Shown: positions 1 through 9,797, counted from the stretch's first letter. The stretch: DNA of 44,371 nt from Lachnospiraceae bacterium (GCA_015057365.1 SVEN01000020.1:1-44371); one strand, 5' to 3'. Notes: generated by a model from the letters alone, not told the origin. Program-made: numbers and translations.

Positions 1-1081
1 TACGTTCCAAGGTCAGATTGGAATATGTTGTATGCGGACACCAGCATCCGGCTCCGCTTCGGGAAAAATAATAGTTCCCGATGTAGGAATTGGCAAATAC
101 GGTGGTACCCATACTGAAATTCACCTGAAAAACCGGAATGGTATGGATGTCCTCTTCAGAATAGTATCCGCCGTAATAATAACCGTCATAAAAGAACGCA
201 TCGTTGGTCTGAACCCCCCGATATACATACCGGGTCGGACCTACCGTAACACTGGTTACTCTGGTAAGCATGTCTGTAAAGGTCCAACGCATGAAGGATT
301 CAAAACCGCTGGCAGCAATATTGTCAATTGCAGCATATTTTGTTCGAACACGATAAAACAATGAAAACTCATTTACAGCCTGGATATCGTCGCTTAACAA
401 ATTGCTCATAATGTTCTCGACGGAGCTGGTCGGCTTGAAGGAGCTGTGTGTTCCTTCCACAACGAATACGATATCGCTGATTTTTGCGGAAGAATACCAA
501 GTATAAGTCTCTTTCAGATTTTTATTAGTAAAAAATCCGTTGGTTTCTACCGAATTTCCGTCTACATCCTGATAATTAGGCTTGATAACAAAGGCGGTCT
601 TTCCTGCAACCGCATTAATCGATGTACTTCCGGACAAATAAACGGACTTTGTAAAGTAGTACACACCATCTTCTACAAATACAGCGGCATTGTCCCAGTC
701 TCTTGCCTTTTGCAGGGCATGATTAAACATATCCGTATAGTCATAATACGGATTGGATGGGTCATAGTCCGGGAACAATTTGTTACCGGATTCATCCTTA
801 TCGTTGATTACATCACGTGGGAAATAGACCACACGATCGGTGGCCTCGTAATAATTATTGACATCGTTTTCCGGACGCATTCCAACCTCACCGGAATGTC
901 CGTAGTGAATCATACCCTCATTCGGGTCATAATTTACCGGAAACGGTACATTGCTACCGTCGGCCTTTGCTACGTTTGCTATCGTACCTACACCCTGCAA
1001 CGCCATAACAAGCGAAAGCAGTACACCGGCACAGGCCTTGAAAATACACTTTACTTTTCTGAATCGTTTCTCCTGATTCAT
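1..1081 (-). CDS. Secreted protein, pectate-lyase-like beta-helix type (partial, runs off the left edge)
   Basis: An open minus-strand frame of 360 codons runs without a stop from an ATG at 1081 to the left edge, so the C-terminus is missing. The start has a GGAGG five bases upstream. Residues 1-40 look like a Sec signal peptide: a basic start (NQEKRFRKVK), a hydrophobic core around residues 16-30 and an AKA cleavage motif at 38-40. The segment around residues 120-155 (AVFVEDGVYYFTKSVYLSG, then TAFVIKP) resembles the first coil of pectate-lyase-superfamily parallel beta-helices, where such text precedes the repeated strands. Tyr and Asn are frequent, as in extracellular proteins. Substrate and enzyme activity cannot be told from this part; it could be a polysaccharide lyase, a glycosidase or a non-enzymatic surface protein. 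It has its own promoter and is separated from the upstream gene by a terminator. Confidence 0.8.
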   Translation of the reverse strand, partial: MNQEKRFRKVKCIFKACAGVLLSLVMALQGVGTIANVAKADGSNVPFPVNYDPNEGMIHYGHSGEVGMRPENDVNNYYEATDRVVYFPRDVINDKDESGNKLFPDYDPSNPYYDYTDMFNHALQKARDWDNAAVFVEDGVYYFTKSVYLSGSTSINAVAGKTAFVIKPNYQDVDGNSVETNGFFTNKNLKETYTWYSSAKISDIVFVVEGTHSSFKPTSSVENIMSNLLSDDIQAVNEFSLFYRVRTKYAAIDNIAASGFESFMRWTFTDMLTRVTSVTVGPTRYVYRGVQTNDAFFYDGYYYGGYYSEEDIHTIPVFQVNFSMGTTVFANSYIGNYYFSRSGAGCWCPHTTYSNLTLER

Positions 1082-1176
1082 TTTGTCCTCCGCACATTTT
1101 ATATTTGTTCATTCCTTCATAAACGCAATATCTTTACCGTATTCTCGCAAAATACCTCATGCAAAAGGACAAACCT

Positions 1177-1205
1177 ATTATAACAGTTATGTACTCTTCA
1201 CGCAA
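1177..1205 (-). promoter_or_regulatory. Sigma-A-type promoter of the secreted beta-helix gene
   Basis: On the minus strand a consensus TATAAT (1182-1177) lies 17 bp downstream of TTGCGT (1205-1200). The predicted start of transcription leaves a leader of about 90 bases before the ATG at 1081. The -35 is weak (3 of 6 matches), the -10 is perfect. Confidence 0.65.
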
Positions 1206-1240
1206 CCTTTTATGATTATTTTCTTTAAATTCTAAATATA

Positions 1241-1275
1241 ATTAAATAAGGAGGTTACGAAAAACGTAACCTCCT
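1241..1275 (-). terminator. Rho-independent terminator after the Na/Pi cotransporter gene
   Basis: A perfect 11-bp stem (1265-1275 with 1249-1259) closes a five-base loop and is followed on the minus strand by a U-rich tail read from 1248-1232. It starts 17 bases after the stop codon at 1292 and probably ends the long rimP-to-transporter operon. Confidence 0.8.
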
Positions 1276-1291
1276 CAAAACAGCTTATATC

Positions 1292-2980
1292 TTAGTCCGT
1301 AAGCTCCGGCTTCTTTACATCCGTCATAATGGAGAATGCAATGTTGGTGGAATGGTCCGCAACACGCTCGATATTGGAAACCACATCGGTATAAATCATA
1401 CCTGTCTCCGCATCACACTCGCCGCGGGTTAAGCGCTCTACATGTGCCTCCTGAAGCTGGCGCTCAATTTCGTCGATTTCATCCTCTAACAAAAGGATAT
1501 CGCGAAGATGCTCCTCATGCTTCTTTTCAAATGCATCTAAAGAATACTGTAAAAGTGTCTTTGTCTTTTCAAACATCTCGCGAATCGACTGCTCCGCATA
1601 CTTACTCATGCTTAAGTTGTCATTCATCAACTGGGTAGCCGCATCCGCCATATTCTCCGCATGGTCACCGATACGCTCGATATCATTTACCACATGGAAC
1701 AATCCGCCGAGGAGCTTTCTGTCTTCAACCGGAAGAGACAACTGGTTTGCCTTTACCAGGTAGTTGGTAATCTGCTCATTCAAGAAATTAACGGACTTCT
1801 CGGTCTCGTAAATCTCTTCGATTGCCTTTTCATCCTTCGAAAACAATACATCAATACCCTTGGATAAGTTAGCAATGGCAATATCTGCCATACGCGTCGT
1901 CTCTCCGATGATATTCGGAAGAGCTGCCGTGGTGGAGAATACACTGTTCTCGCCGATATACTCGAGATGCATGTTGTCTGCCTTCTTGTCCTCGCCCGGA
2001 ACAATCTTGTAGGTCAGCTTTACAATCGGATTTACTAACGGGAAACAGATGAGTACCTGGAATACTTTGAAAATCAAATGCGTATTTGCAACATCTCGGG
2101 CAATCTTTGCATTGACACCGTTTACATACACATCTTCTATACCCATAGCGGTAGAAATGGAAGTAATCATCGTTACAATCTGGTCTTTCAAGAAGAACAG
2201 TACTATCATAATTGCCGCAGAACCGATAATATTTACAATAAAATGAATATGCGCCGCACGCTTTGCCATCTTCTTTCCGCCGATACTTGCCATAAGTGCG
2301 GATACACAGGAACCCATATTACATCCGAGAATAATGAAGAAGCAAATTTCTAACGGAATCAATCCCTGCGAAGCCATCAACAGTACGATACCGACCGTTG
2401 CTGAAGAACTCTGAAGCACCGCAGTAACGATAAAGCCCACAAATACCGCAAGGAACGGATTGGTTAAGGAACCGATTACATCCTTAATGACAGCGGATTC
2501 CTTTAATTCCGCCATACCGCCGGACATAACGCTCATACCGAAGAACAGCATACCGAAACCTAACACAACCTCACCGATACGCTTTACCATCGGTTGCTTA
2601 AAGAACATGACCATGACCACGCCGCCCATTAAGAAGAACGGAGCCACATCGCTTAAGTTAAATGCGATTAACTGTGCAGTAATGGTAGTACCGATATTTG
2701 CACCTAAAATAACACCGGCTGCCTGGAACAAATCCATCAAAGTAGCATTTACAAAGCTTACAACCAACACAGTCGTTGCACTGGATGACTGTACCACCGC
2801 AGTAAATAAAATACCCATCAAGCATCCAAGAAAACGATTTTTGGTCACTGCCTCCAAAATCTTACGAAGTCTTGCACCTGCTGCTTTTTCAAGACCTTCG
2901 CTCATTAGCTTCATACCGTATAAAAAGAGTCCCAACCCTGCCGCCAATGCTATAACGACTTCAAATATCATACTGTTCAT
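1292..2980 (-). CDS. Na+/phosphate cotransporter family protein with C-terminal PhoU-like domain
   Basis: 562 residues. The N-terminal two thirds are hydrophobic and contain the duplicated Na/Pi-cotransporter signature, QSSSATT at residues 64-70 and QSSSATV at 190-196, each in an inverted-repeat half of the transporter. The family (NptA, E. coli YjbB) moves phosphate across the membrane with sodium. From about residue 350 the protein is soluble, helical and charged, matching a PhoU-type helical bundle as in many Firmicutes members, where it may sense or gate. The ATG at 2980 has GAGGAGG five bases upstream. It lies 57 bases after ribF with no clear terminator between, so it may be the last gene of the translation operon, though phosphate transport has no evident link to those genes. 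Confidence 0.93.
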   Translation of the reverse strand: MNSMIFEVVIALAAGLGLFLYGMKLMSEGLEKAAGARLRKILEAVTKNRFLGCLMGILFTAVVQSSSATTVLVVSFVNATLMDLFQAAGVILGANIGTTITAQLIAFNLSDVAPFFLMGGVVMVMFFKQPMVKRIGEVVLGFGMLFFGMSVMSGGMAELKESAVIKDVIGSLTNPFLAVFVGFIVTAVLQSSSATVGIVLLMASQGLIPLEICFFIILGCNMGSCVSALMASIGGKKMAKRAAHIHFIVNIIGSAAIMIVLFFLKDQIVTMITSISTAMGIEDVYVNGVNAKIARDVANTHLIFKVFQVLICFPLVNPIVKLTYKIVPGEDKKADNMHLEYIGENSVFSTTAALPNIIGETTRMADIAIANLSKGIDVLFSKDEKAIEEIYETEKSVNFLNEQITNYLVKANQLSLPVEDRKLLGGLFHVVNDIERIGDHAENMADAATQLMNDNLSMSKYAEQSIREMFEKTKTLLQYSLDAFEKKHEEHLRDILLLEDEIDEIERQLQEAHVERLTRGECDAETGMIYTDVVSNIERVADHSTNIAFSIMTDVKKPELTD

Positions 2981-3037
2981 GTTTTCCTCCTCTTATGTAG
3001 CTCTCACATTGTCATAAAAAAAACGAACACTATTATT

Positions 3038-3955
3038 TTAAATGATTCCTTCGATTTTTTCAAGTATTGCTTTTGCTTTTTTTACATCATCAAACATAGC
3101 TGCTTTTAACGCATCTACATCCGCAAATTTTCGCTCCGGACGTAAAAATTCAATAAACTGTACTTCCACTTGTTTCCCGTACAAGTCTCCGTCATAGGAA
3201 AATAAATGAGTCTCAACGCTTACCTGCTGGTCCGAATCCACCGTCGGTCTGAGGCCGATGTTGGTAATTCCGTCAAACCACTGCCCGTCTACGTTTATTC
3301 TCGTTACATACACTCCATAAACAGGCAATAATTTTTCCGCAGACGGAATCAGATTCATGGTAGGAAATCCAAGTGTCCTCCCCAGCTTCTTTCCGTGAAG
3401 TACTTCACCGAACACCGCGTAAGGACGTCCTAAAAGGCCGTTAGCCTCAGCAATCTTTCCCTCCGCCAGCAATTCTCGTATTACGGTACTGCTGATACGT
3501 ACGTCTTCCTCCGTTACCTTCGGTATACACACCGTCCGGTAGCCGTATTTTTCCTCCAGAGACTGTAAAAAAGCTACGTCTCCCAAGCGGCCTTTCCCGA
3601 ACCTAAAATCCTCGCCTGCCACAATGACCTTTGCCTGTAGCTTCTTACAAAGAATCTCTGCTACAAACTGCTCCGCCGTCATCTCCCGTAGGGATTCGTT
3701 CAAAGGATATTCCGCCAATACATCAATCCCCATGGATTCACAAAGCTTACGTTGTTCTTCCTTGGTATAAATCAAACTCCGCTCATTATCTACTGTAGCA
3801 GAAAACGAAATCACACAAGACGCAAGACCATTTTCTTTCTCTTTTAATACTTCCGAAAGCAAACTCCGGTGGCCCAAATGGAATCCATCAAACTTGCCTA
3901 CCGTAACCGCAGTCTGTACCGGAAGATATTCGGATTGTTTTGTTATTCTAAGCAC
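3038..3955 (-). CDS. ribF: Bifunctional riboflavin kinase / FAD synthetase
   Basis: RibF phosphorylates riboflavin to FMN and adenylates FMN to FAD in the cytoplasm. The N-terminal nucleotidyltransferase domain shows KFDGFHLGHRSLL close to the start, with the HxGH nucleotide-binding signature, and the C-terminal flavokinase domain shows GRTLGFPTMNL. The length of about 305 residues is normal for the family. Two GTG codons compete as the start. The one at 3964 has its Shine-Dalgarno directly abutting, while the one at 3955 has GGAAGGTGA five bases upstream, so I prefer 3955. It follows truB closely, the usual Firmicutes neighbour. Confidence 0.95.
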   Translation of the reverse strand: MLRITKQSEYLPVQTAVTVGKFDGFHLGHRSLLSEVLKEKENGLASCVISFSATVDNERSLIYTKEEQRKLCESMGIDVLAEYPLNESLREMTAEQFVAEILCKKLQAKVIVAGEDFRFGKGRLGDVAFLQSLEEKYGYRTVCIPKVTEEDVRISSTVIRELLAEGKIAEANGLLGRPYAVFGEVLHGKKLGRTLGFPTMNLIPSAEKLLPVYGVYVTRINVDGQWFDGITNIGLRPTVDSDQQVSVETHLFSYDGDLYGKQVEVQFIEFLRPERKFADVDALKAAMFDDVKKAKAILEKIEGII

Positions 3956-3975
3956 CGGACTCACCTTCCTTCGGT

Positions 3976-4890
3976 TTAAGGTAAAAACATTTTTTCCGGC
4001 TGTAGCTGTTTTTTTTCCTTACGGTACAGATACAGTCCGACTAATTTTCCTGTTGTGTCGTACAGCCGGAACCCATCGCCGTTCTTCGGAGCAATATTCT
4101 CCGACAACATGGAACAATCTAACTGATTTCCGTTGTACAAATATTTTTCAAACTCCGGTACTACGTGTACCGCCGGATATTTCATCAAAAAAGAATCTAT
4201 CGGAAGAAGTATCTCCGTAAGTCGGCCCTCATCCCTGGCCTGCTCCACTTCGTCCAGTGTCACGGCTGTTTCGATTGTAAACGCACCCGCCTGTGTCCGT
4301 ACAAGAGACTGCATACAAGCTCCGCAACCGAGATACTCGCCCATATCACGAAGCAGACTTCTGATATACGTACCCTTAGAGCATCTCACACGCAAGGTTA
4401 CCGTCCGAACATATCCTTCCGCATCCTTTTCAAATGCAAGGGGCGTATTCTCAAAAATTTCCACCTCACGAGGCTTCCGCTCGATTTCCTTACCCTCCCG
4501 GGCCAGCTCATACAAACGCTTCCCGTCCACTTTCAACGCGGAATACATCGGTGGAATCTGCCCGTATACACCGGTAAACTTCTCTGCCGCAGCTCGTACT
4601 TCTTCCTCGGTTACTTTTGCCTCTTGCTTCGTCAAAACCTTACCGGTCATATCTTCGGTATCCGTAGTAACTCCGAGAAACATCACCGCCTCGTAGGCCT
4701 TTTCTTTATCCAGAAGCAATTCACAAAGCTTGGTAGCCTTTCCGACACACACAGGAAGTACTCCGGTGGCCTGTGGGTCTAACGTTCCCGTATGGCCCAT
4801 CCGACGTTCCTTAAGAATGCCGCGAAGCTTAGCCACCACGTCAAAAGACGTATATCCCGCCTCTTTATAGATATTTATTATTCCGTCCAT
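3976..4890 (-). CDS. truB: tRNA pseudouridine(55) synthase TruB
   Basis: TruB isomerises uridine 55 in the T-loop of tRNAs. The signature GHTGTLDPQATGVLPV at residues 32-47 contains the catalytic Asp38. RCSKGTYIRSL in the middle is the second conserved TruB block. 304 residues is the usual length. The ATG has AGGAGC seven bases upstream, and this site overlaps the TAG stop of the preceding nrnA gene. It sits in the classic order rbfA, nrnA, truB, ribF and is probably cotranscribed with the ribosome maturation genes. Confidence 0.97.
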   Translation of the reverse strand: MDGIINIYKEAGYTSFDVVAKLRGILKERRMGHTGTLDPQATGVLPVCVGKATKLCELLLDKEKAYEAVMFLGVTTDTEDMTGKVLTKQEAKVTEEEVRAAAEKFTGVYGQIPPMYSALKVDGKRLYELAREGKEIERKPREVEIFENTPLAFEKDAEGYVRTVTLRVRCSKGTYIRSLLRDMGEYLGCGACMQSLVRTQAGAFTIETAVTLDEVEQARDEGRLTEILLPIDSFLMKYPAVHVVPEFEKYLYNGNQLDCSMLSENIAPKNGDGFRLYDTTGKLVGLYLYRKEKKQLQPEKMFLP

Positions 4891-4899
4891 GCACCGCTC

Positions 4900-5862
4900 C
4901 TATTCCGAGTATGCCATAAGTTGATGCTCGATTTGTCCGGAAAGGTTATTAATCACGTCATGTATCGAACCGTTCATGGTACAGCCGGCCGCCATTTTAT
5001 GACCACCGCCGCCGAACAGACAACAAATCTTGCTGACATCTACTTTACCGTTGGAACGCATGCTGACCTTATAATTCTGTACGCCCTCTTCCCTGATTAA
5101 TATCGCAACTTCTACACCTGCCGTCACACGAAGCTGGTCGATAATACCGTCTAAATCCGCCGGAACCGCGCCGTACAGCTGCATCATCTTTTGGGACACG
5201 CACGAGAAAATGATTTTTCCTTCCAACAGCAAAATGCTCTCAAGCAAACATCGTCCCAAAATCTGATTCTGCATATAAGTCTTACGATAAAAGGAATCGT
5301 CAATGACCTGGGATGCGGATACACCCTTTTCCAGCAAACCGCCTGCGGTATCCATGGTTCTACGGGAGGTGTTGGAATGTTTAAACACTCCTGTGTCATG
5401 CACAATGCCGAGATACAGACACTCCGCCGTTTCCTTACTGATACAGGAATCTACAAGAAATCCGCACAGCACCTCACAGGTAGAGCTTGCCTCGCCTTCC
5501 ACATGATTGTACTCCGCAAACATCGTATTACTGATGTGATGGTCGATACTTACCGTATGCTTTGCGGAAAGAAACAGTTCCTCCGTAAATCCCAAGCGGT
5601 CCCTGCTGCCGCAATCCAACGCAATAAACAAATCATACACCATATCCGTTTTTGCCGCAGACAATGCAGTCTCCGTATTCTTTAAGAAGGAAAATGCGGC
5701 CGGAACCGACTCCAGATACACATCTATCTGCTTCTCTTTCGTATTTTCCGTTAAATAATTATATAAGCCGAGGCAGGAACCGACACAATCGCCATCCGGA
5801 CGTACATGTCCCGCAATTGCGATGGACTTTGCCTCATTCACTAACTTCATTAACTCCAACAT
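4900..5862 (-). CDS. nrnA: DHH-family phosphoesterase, NrnA type (nanoRNase / pAp phosphatase)
   Basis: NrnA degrades 2-5 nt RNA oligomers and dephosphorylates 3'-phosphoadenosine 5'-phosphate. The DHH domain carries GHVRPDGDCVGS (metal ligands His19, Asp23, Asp25), LDCGS (Asp83) and the name-giving DHH at 107-109. The DHHA1 domain ends with the substrate-binding FGGGGHKMAAG. I place the start at the ATG at 5862, which has AGGAGG five bases upstream and begins MLELMKLVNEAKS. A longer frame reaches 5919 but its extra 19 residues are unlike the family and lack a good ribosome binding site. It lies between rbfA and truB, as in other Firmicutes. Confidence 0.93.
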   Translation of the reverse strand: MLELMKLVNEAKSIAIAGHVRPDGDCVGSCLGLYNYLTENTKEKQIDVYLESVPAAFSFLKNTETALSAAKTDMVYDLFIALDCGSRDRLGFTEELFLSAKHTVSIDHHISNTMFAEYNHVEGEASSTCEVLCGFLVDSCISKETAECLYLGIVHDTGVFKHSNTSRRTMDTAGGLLEKGVSASQVIDDSFYRKTYMQNQILGRCLLESILLLEGKIIFSCVSQKMMQLYGAVPADLDGIIDQLRVTAGVEVAILIREEGVQNYKVSMRSNGKVDVSKICCLFGGGGHKMAAGCTMNGSIHDVINNLSGQIEHQLMAYSE

Positions 5863-5929
5863 ATCCCCCTCCTTTATCGAACATGACGCCCGTTCCCCCT
5901 TACGCGGAAACGAGCGCATTTCTCTCTTC

Positions 5930-6322
5930 TTATTCTTCTTCCGTCTCTTCCTCGTCGGAACGGTCCGGAAGCTGTGCGGTCACGTCATCGATTAACTTTG
6001 ACATGGACACACCGTACGCAATGGAGCGGTCTCCCACAAAGGTCAGCTCCGGCGTATTACGAAGATTCAAAGACTTCGCCAGCTTGGAACGAAGGTGGGA
6101 AGCCGCACTCTTTAAGCCCTTTAAGGTGTTTGCGATAGCTTCCTCATCGCCCAATACGCTGATATATATCTTCGCTGTCTTTAAATCCGGTGCCACCTCC
6201 GCCGCAACCACCGACGTAAGCGGATGGATGCGCGGATCCTTGCACTCCTCACGGATTAAGGTGCTGAGTTCTCTCTGGACCTCAGCATTAATCCGCGTAT
6301 TTTTTACACTGTTTTTTCTCAT
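5930..6322 (-). CDS. rbfA: 30S ribosome-binding factor RbfA
   Basis: RbfA binds immature 30S subunits and helps 16S rRNA 5'-end maturation and cold adaptation. The sequence starts RKNSVKNTRINAEVQRELS and contains CKDPRIHPLTSVV, the family signature, in a KH-like fold of about 115 residues, followed by an acidic tail rich in Glu and Asp. Its ATG shares one base with the TAA of infB (TAATG), so translation of the two is probably coupled. Confidence 0.96.
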   Translation of the reverse strand: MRKNSVKNTRINAEVQRELSTLIREECKDPRIHPLTSVVAAEVAPDLKTAKIYISVLGDEEAIANTLKGLKSAASHLRSKLAKSLNLRNTPELTFVGDRSIAYGVSMSKLIDDVTAQLPDRSDEEETEEE

Positions 6323-9153
6323 TATCTCGGTACCTCTTCCATTACATAAAGCTCAATCTGATCAAACTCCTGCAAATCGTTGAACTTCTCGAATACAAGA
6401 CCGCACTCGTAGCCGGTTGCCACTTCCTTTACATCGTCCTTAAAACGCTTTAAGGAAGCCAAATCGCCCTCGAATATCTGCTCACCTTCACGGGAAATAC
6501 GAGCCTTACAGCCACGTACAATCTTACCGTCAAGTACGTAAGAACCTGCAATCATACCAAGGCCGGATGCCTTAAATACCTGACGTACCTCCGCATGACC
6601 GATTACCTTCTCTACGAATACTGGGTCAAGCATACCCTTCATTGCTGCTTCAACATCTTCGATTGCATTGTAGATGACACGATACAATCTGATATCTACC
6701 TTTTCGCGATCTGCCATTTCCTTTGCCTGATTATCCGGCTTAATATTGAAGCCGATGATAATTGCATTGGATGCACTTGCAAGAGTAACGTCGGACTCGT
6801 TTACCGCACCTACGCCGCTATGGATAATACGAATTGCGACTTCCTCATTGCTGAGCTTAAGAAGACTCTGCTTCACCGCCTCAACGGAACCCTGTACATC
6901 GGCCTTAACAATAAGGTTGAGTTCCTTAATGTTACCCGCCTGAATCTGGGAGAACAATCCGTCAAGGGAAAGCTTTGCCTTGGTGTCCGCAATGAGACGC
7001 TCCTTGCCCTGTGCGATAAATGCTTCCGCAATATTTCTTGCTTCCTTCTCGTTCTCGCATGCCATAACGATTTCACCGGCATTCGGAACTTCGTTCAAAC
7101 CTAAAATCTCAACCGGAGTAGACGGCGTTGCTTCCTTTACTCTGCGGCCCTTATCATCCATCATGGCACGTACTTTACCGTATGCGGAACCGATTGCAAC
7201 GATGTCACCCACATGAAGGGTACCCTTCTGTACAAGGATTGTTGCCACCGGACCCTTACCCTTATCCAGCTGTGCCTCAATTACAAGACCTCTTGCCTTA
7301 CGGTTCGGATTTGCCTTTAACTCACACATTTCTGCGGTAAGAAGTACCATCTCAAGAAGCTGGTTAATACCTTCCTTGGTATGTGCGGATACCGGTACGA
7401 AAATGGTATCACCGCCCCAATCTTCCGCTACTAACTCGTGCTCGGTAAGCTCCTGCTTTACGCGCTCTACGTTTGCACTCGGCTTATCAATCTTATTTAC
7501 CGCTACAATAATCTGGATGCCTGCGGCTTTTGCATGGTTAATTGCCTCCACGGTCTGCGGCATTACACCGTCGTCCGCAGCAACTACAAGGATTGCAATA
7601 TCCGTAGACTTCGCACCACGCATACGCATAGACGTAAACGCTTCGTGTCCCGGTGTATCAAGGAAGGTAATATGCTCGCCGTTTACCTCAACGGTATACG
7701 CACCGATATGCTGGGTAATACCGCCTGCCTCACGGGACGTAACATTTGCCTCACGGATGGCATCCAGTAAGGAAGTCTTACCGTGGTCAACGTGACCCAT
7801 TACACAGACTACCGGCGGACGCTTCTCCATTAAGCTCTCGTCTTCCTCCGCTTCCTTTAAAAGCTCCTCAACAATATTAACCTTAACTTCCTTTTCTGCG
7901 ATACAATCGTATTCCAGAGCGATTTCTTCCGCTTCCTCAAAGGTAATTTCCTGATTAATGGAAACCATCTTACCGGCAAGGAACAGCTTCTTTACCAGCG
8001 CGGATGCCGGCTGCTTTAACTTATCAGCCAGTTCCTTTACGGTAATTACTTCCGGAACTACGATGGACTTAATCTCTTCTTCTACCGGCTTTACTACCTC
8101 CGGCTTAATGAAAGCACCCTTACGATTCGGGTCCTTCTTCTTTAACATCTTCTCCATGGAAGCATCTTCCATCTCGCGATCCTTCTTCTTTTCTCTTTCC
8201 TTATCGCGGTCACGATGGCTGAATGCCGCCACTCTTTGCTCTTTCGTCAGTTCATTTGCAAAATCCGCCTTGATACTGCTTGCAGCACCGTTTCTGCCGT
8301 CGTTACGGCTACGAGCTGCCGATCTCTTCTGCACTGCATCCTTATCCGCATCTTTATCAAAGAAACGGTCCTTATTGAAACCGCCGTTCTGCGGTCTTGC
8401 GCCCATGCCGCCTTGCGGTCTCTGACCCTGCGGTCTGTCACCGAATCTTCTTTCTCCCTGCGGACGGTCGCCTTGCGGTCTCTGTCCCTGCGGACGATCA
8501 CCGAATCTTCTTTCTCCCTGCGGACGGTCACCCTGCGGTCTCTGTCCCTGCGGGCGGTCGCCGTATCTTCTTTCTCCCTGCGGACGGTCACCCTGCGGTC
8601 TCTGTCCCTGCGGGCGGTCGCCGTATCTTCTTTCTCCCTGCGGACGGTCACCCTGCGGTCTTTGTCCCTGCGGACGGTCTCCGTATCTTCTTTCTCCCTG
8701 CGGGCGGTCACCCTGCGGTCTCTGGTTCTGTGCCTGAGCCGCTCTTTCCGCAGCCTTTGCAGCCTGACGCTCTGCCTGCTGTACATACACATTACCTAAA
8801 ATATTGATGCGCGGCTCCTCTTTCTTTTCTACCGGTGCCGTTTCCTTCTTCTCAGACTTTTCTTCCTTCTTTTCTTCCGCCGGTTTCTTCTCCGTTGCCG
8901 GCTTTGCAGCAGCTGTGGTCTTCTTTGCCGGCTTCTTCTCTGCATCGTCCTTCTTTGCGGAATCGGAGCCTGTTCCCACATCCAGCTTTCCGCCGTTAAT
9001 GGATACAATACCGCGAATCATGGAAATCTGCTTTTCATCCAGATTGCTGGAATGACTCTTGATTTCAAGACCGAATCCGTTCAGATAACTTATAATGTCC
9101 TTACTCGGGATATCCAATTCCTTTGCAAGTTCACTTACCCTCATTTTTGCCAT
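6322..9153 (-). CDS. infB: Translation initiation factor IF-2
   Basis: IF-2 is the GTPase that delivers initiator tRNA to the 30S subunit and joins the subunits. From the chosen start (ATG at 9153, [13 protein letters not shown], with GGAGGT about ten bases upstream) it has 943 residues. In order: an IF2N domain at 1-50, a Lys/Glu-rich linker, a tandem 20-residue Arg/Pro/Gln/Gly repeat block at about 145-248, a second IF2N domain near 370-420, and the G domain with GHVDHGKT at 453-460 plus DTPGHE and NKID. The C-terminal tRNA-binding domains follow. An in-frame start at 9183 would overlap the upstream gene and does not match family N-termini. The repeat block is unusual (see finding). Confidence 0.98.
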   Translation of the reverse strand: MAKMRVSELAKELDIPSKDIISYLNGFGLEIKSHSSNLDEKQISMIRGIVSINGGKLDVGTGSDSAKKDDAEKKPAKKTTAAAKPATEKKPAEEKKEEKSEKKETAPVEKKEEPRINILGNVYVQQAERQAAKAAERAAQAQNQRPQGDRPQGERRYGDRPQGQRPQGDRPQGERRYGDRPQGQRPQGDRPQGERRYGDRPQGQRPQGDRPQGERRFGDRPQGQRPQGDRPQGERRFGDRPQGQRPQGGMGARPQNGGFNKDRFFDKDADKDAVQKRSAARSRNDGRNGAASSIKADFANELTKEQRVAAFSHRDRDKEREKKKDREMEDASMEKMLKKKDPNRKGAFIKPEVVKPVEEEIKSIVVPEVITVKELADKLKQPASALVKKLFLAGKMVSINQEITFEEAEEIALEYDCIAEKEVKVNIVEELLKEAEEDESLMEKRPPVVCVMGHVDHGKTSLLDAIREANVTSREAGGITQHIGAYTVEVNGEHITFLDTPGHEAFTSMRMRGAKSTDIAILVVAADDGVMPQTVEAINHAKAAGIQIIVAVNKIDKPSANVERVKQELTEHELVAEDWGGDTIFVPVSAHTKEGINQLLEMVLLTAEMCELKANPNRKARGLVIEAQLDKGKGPVATILVQKGTLHVGDIVAIGSAYGKVRAMMDDKGRRVKEATPSTPVEILGLNEVPNAGEIVMACENEKEARNIAEAFIAQGKERLIADTKAKLSLDGLFSQIQAGNIKELNLIVKADVQGSVEAVKQSLLKLSNEEVAIRIIHSGVGAVNESDVTLASASNAIIIGFNIKPDNQAKEMADREKVDIRLYRVIYNAIEDVEAAMKGMLDPVFVEKVIGHAEVRQVFKASGLGMIAGSYVLDGKIVRGCKARISREGEQIFEGDLASLKRFKDDVKEVATGYECGLVFEKFNDLQEFDQIELYVMEEVPR
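8410..8721 (-). repeat. Tandem 60-bp repeats coding for a 20-residue Arg/Pro/Gln/Gly unit in IF-2
   Basis: About five copies of a 60-bp unit in perfect register code for [20 protein letters not shown], with Tyr changing to Phe in the two units nearest the G domain. Neighbouring copies are almost identical at DNA level, including synonymous sites, which points to recent expansion or gene conversion. The block lies in the linker between the two IF2N regions. Confidence 0.93.
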
Positions 9154-9160
9154 GTATATT

Positions 9161-9520
9161 TTACCTCCGTCGTTGATCCTCATGCTCTAAAAATGCCAGT
9201 TGTTTCATTATTGCCGTTGCCAGTCCGGTGTCCGTAATGGCCAACGACGCGCGGAACTCTTTTCCCATCGCGTGCCCCAGTTCATCCTTTCCGCCGAACA
9301 GATAAACCGGTACGGAATAGTAAGTTGCACTGTCGATAAACTTCTTCTTCGTATTAGCGGAGGCCTCCTCGGAAACAAGAATCAGTTCTGCTTTACGCTC
9401 CTGAATTGCTTTCTCCGTTAAGAACTCGCCTGCAGCGGCCTTTCCGGCCTTCTGCGCCAATCCGATATAGGAGTAAATCTTCTTTGATACAGCCTCACGC
9501 ATTGCTTCTTCATTCTGCAT
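9161..9520 (-). CDS. rplGA: L7Ae/L30e-family ribosomal protein (YlxQ type)
   Basis: 119 residues with the L7Ae-type RNA-binding core: [21 protein letters not shown], then [18 protein letters not shown] and a short hydrophobic stretch. Members of this family bind kink-turn RNA. The Bacillus counterpart (YlxQ/RplGA) is encoded at the same place between rnpM and infB. The start at 9520 overlaps the end of rnpM by 11 bases and has AAGGAG about 12 bases upstream. An internal ATG at 9502 is possible but has a poorer site. The exact role in translation is not settled. Confidence 0.9.
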   Translation of the reverse strand: MQNEEAMREAVSKKIYSYIGLAQKAGKAAAGEFLTEKAIQERKAELILVSEEASANTKKKFIDSATYYSVPVYLFGGKDELGHAMGKEFRASLAITDTGLATAIMKQLAFLEHEDQRRR

Positions 9521-9779
9521 CGGCGCTCGTCAACTCCTTTTCCAATGCTTCGTACACCTCTGTCGGAATCGCACACTGTAAGGAACGTTCCAGTCCTTTG
9601 CTCTTTCTGGCTTTCCTGAAACACTCTATCTGATTACAGAGATAAGCACCTCGACCGTTCTTTTTCCCTGTTACATCTAATACTATAGTGTCCTCCGGCG
9701 TTTTTAATACACGAATCAATTCTTTTTTTGTCTTCATTTCACCGCAACCGGTACATTTACGAAGCGGAATCTTCTTCAT
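9510..9779 (-). CDS. rnpM: RNase P modulator RnpM (YlxR family)
   Basis: 89 residues. The start RKCTGCGEMKTKKELIRV and the later GRGAYLC match the YlxR family, which has a conserved RxCxxC-type motif and a positively charged RNA-binding face. In Bacillus this protein binds RNase P RNA and tunes RNase P activity. It is always next to nusA in Firmicutes, as here. The ribosome binding site AAGGGA lies nine bases before the ATG. Confidence 0.92.
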   Translation of the reverse strand: MKKIPLRKCTGCGEMKTKKELIRVLKTPEDTIVLDVTGKKNGRGAYLCNQIECFRKARKSKGLERSLQCAIPTEVYEALEKELTSADAE

Positions 9780-9797
9780 CTACATCAATCCCTTCTT

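Noticed and set aside
446-1183. Plus-strand open frame of 245 codons
   Set aside because: It lies antisense to the signal-peptide-bearing minus-strand gene, has no ribosome binding site and its translation resembles no protein.
5652-6383. Plus-strand open frame of 243 codons
   Set aside because: Antisense to nrnA and rbfA, both clear family members; Ser/Pro/Thr-rich composition of a shadow frame.
8410-8721. CRISPR-like array
   Set aside because: The repeats are contiguous 60-bp coding units without unique spacers and lie in frame inside infB.
8215-8807. Three overlapping open frames on both strands across the infB repeat
   Set aside because: The 60-bp repeat without stops keeps several frames open; their products are simple shadows of the RPQG repeat.
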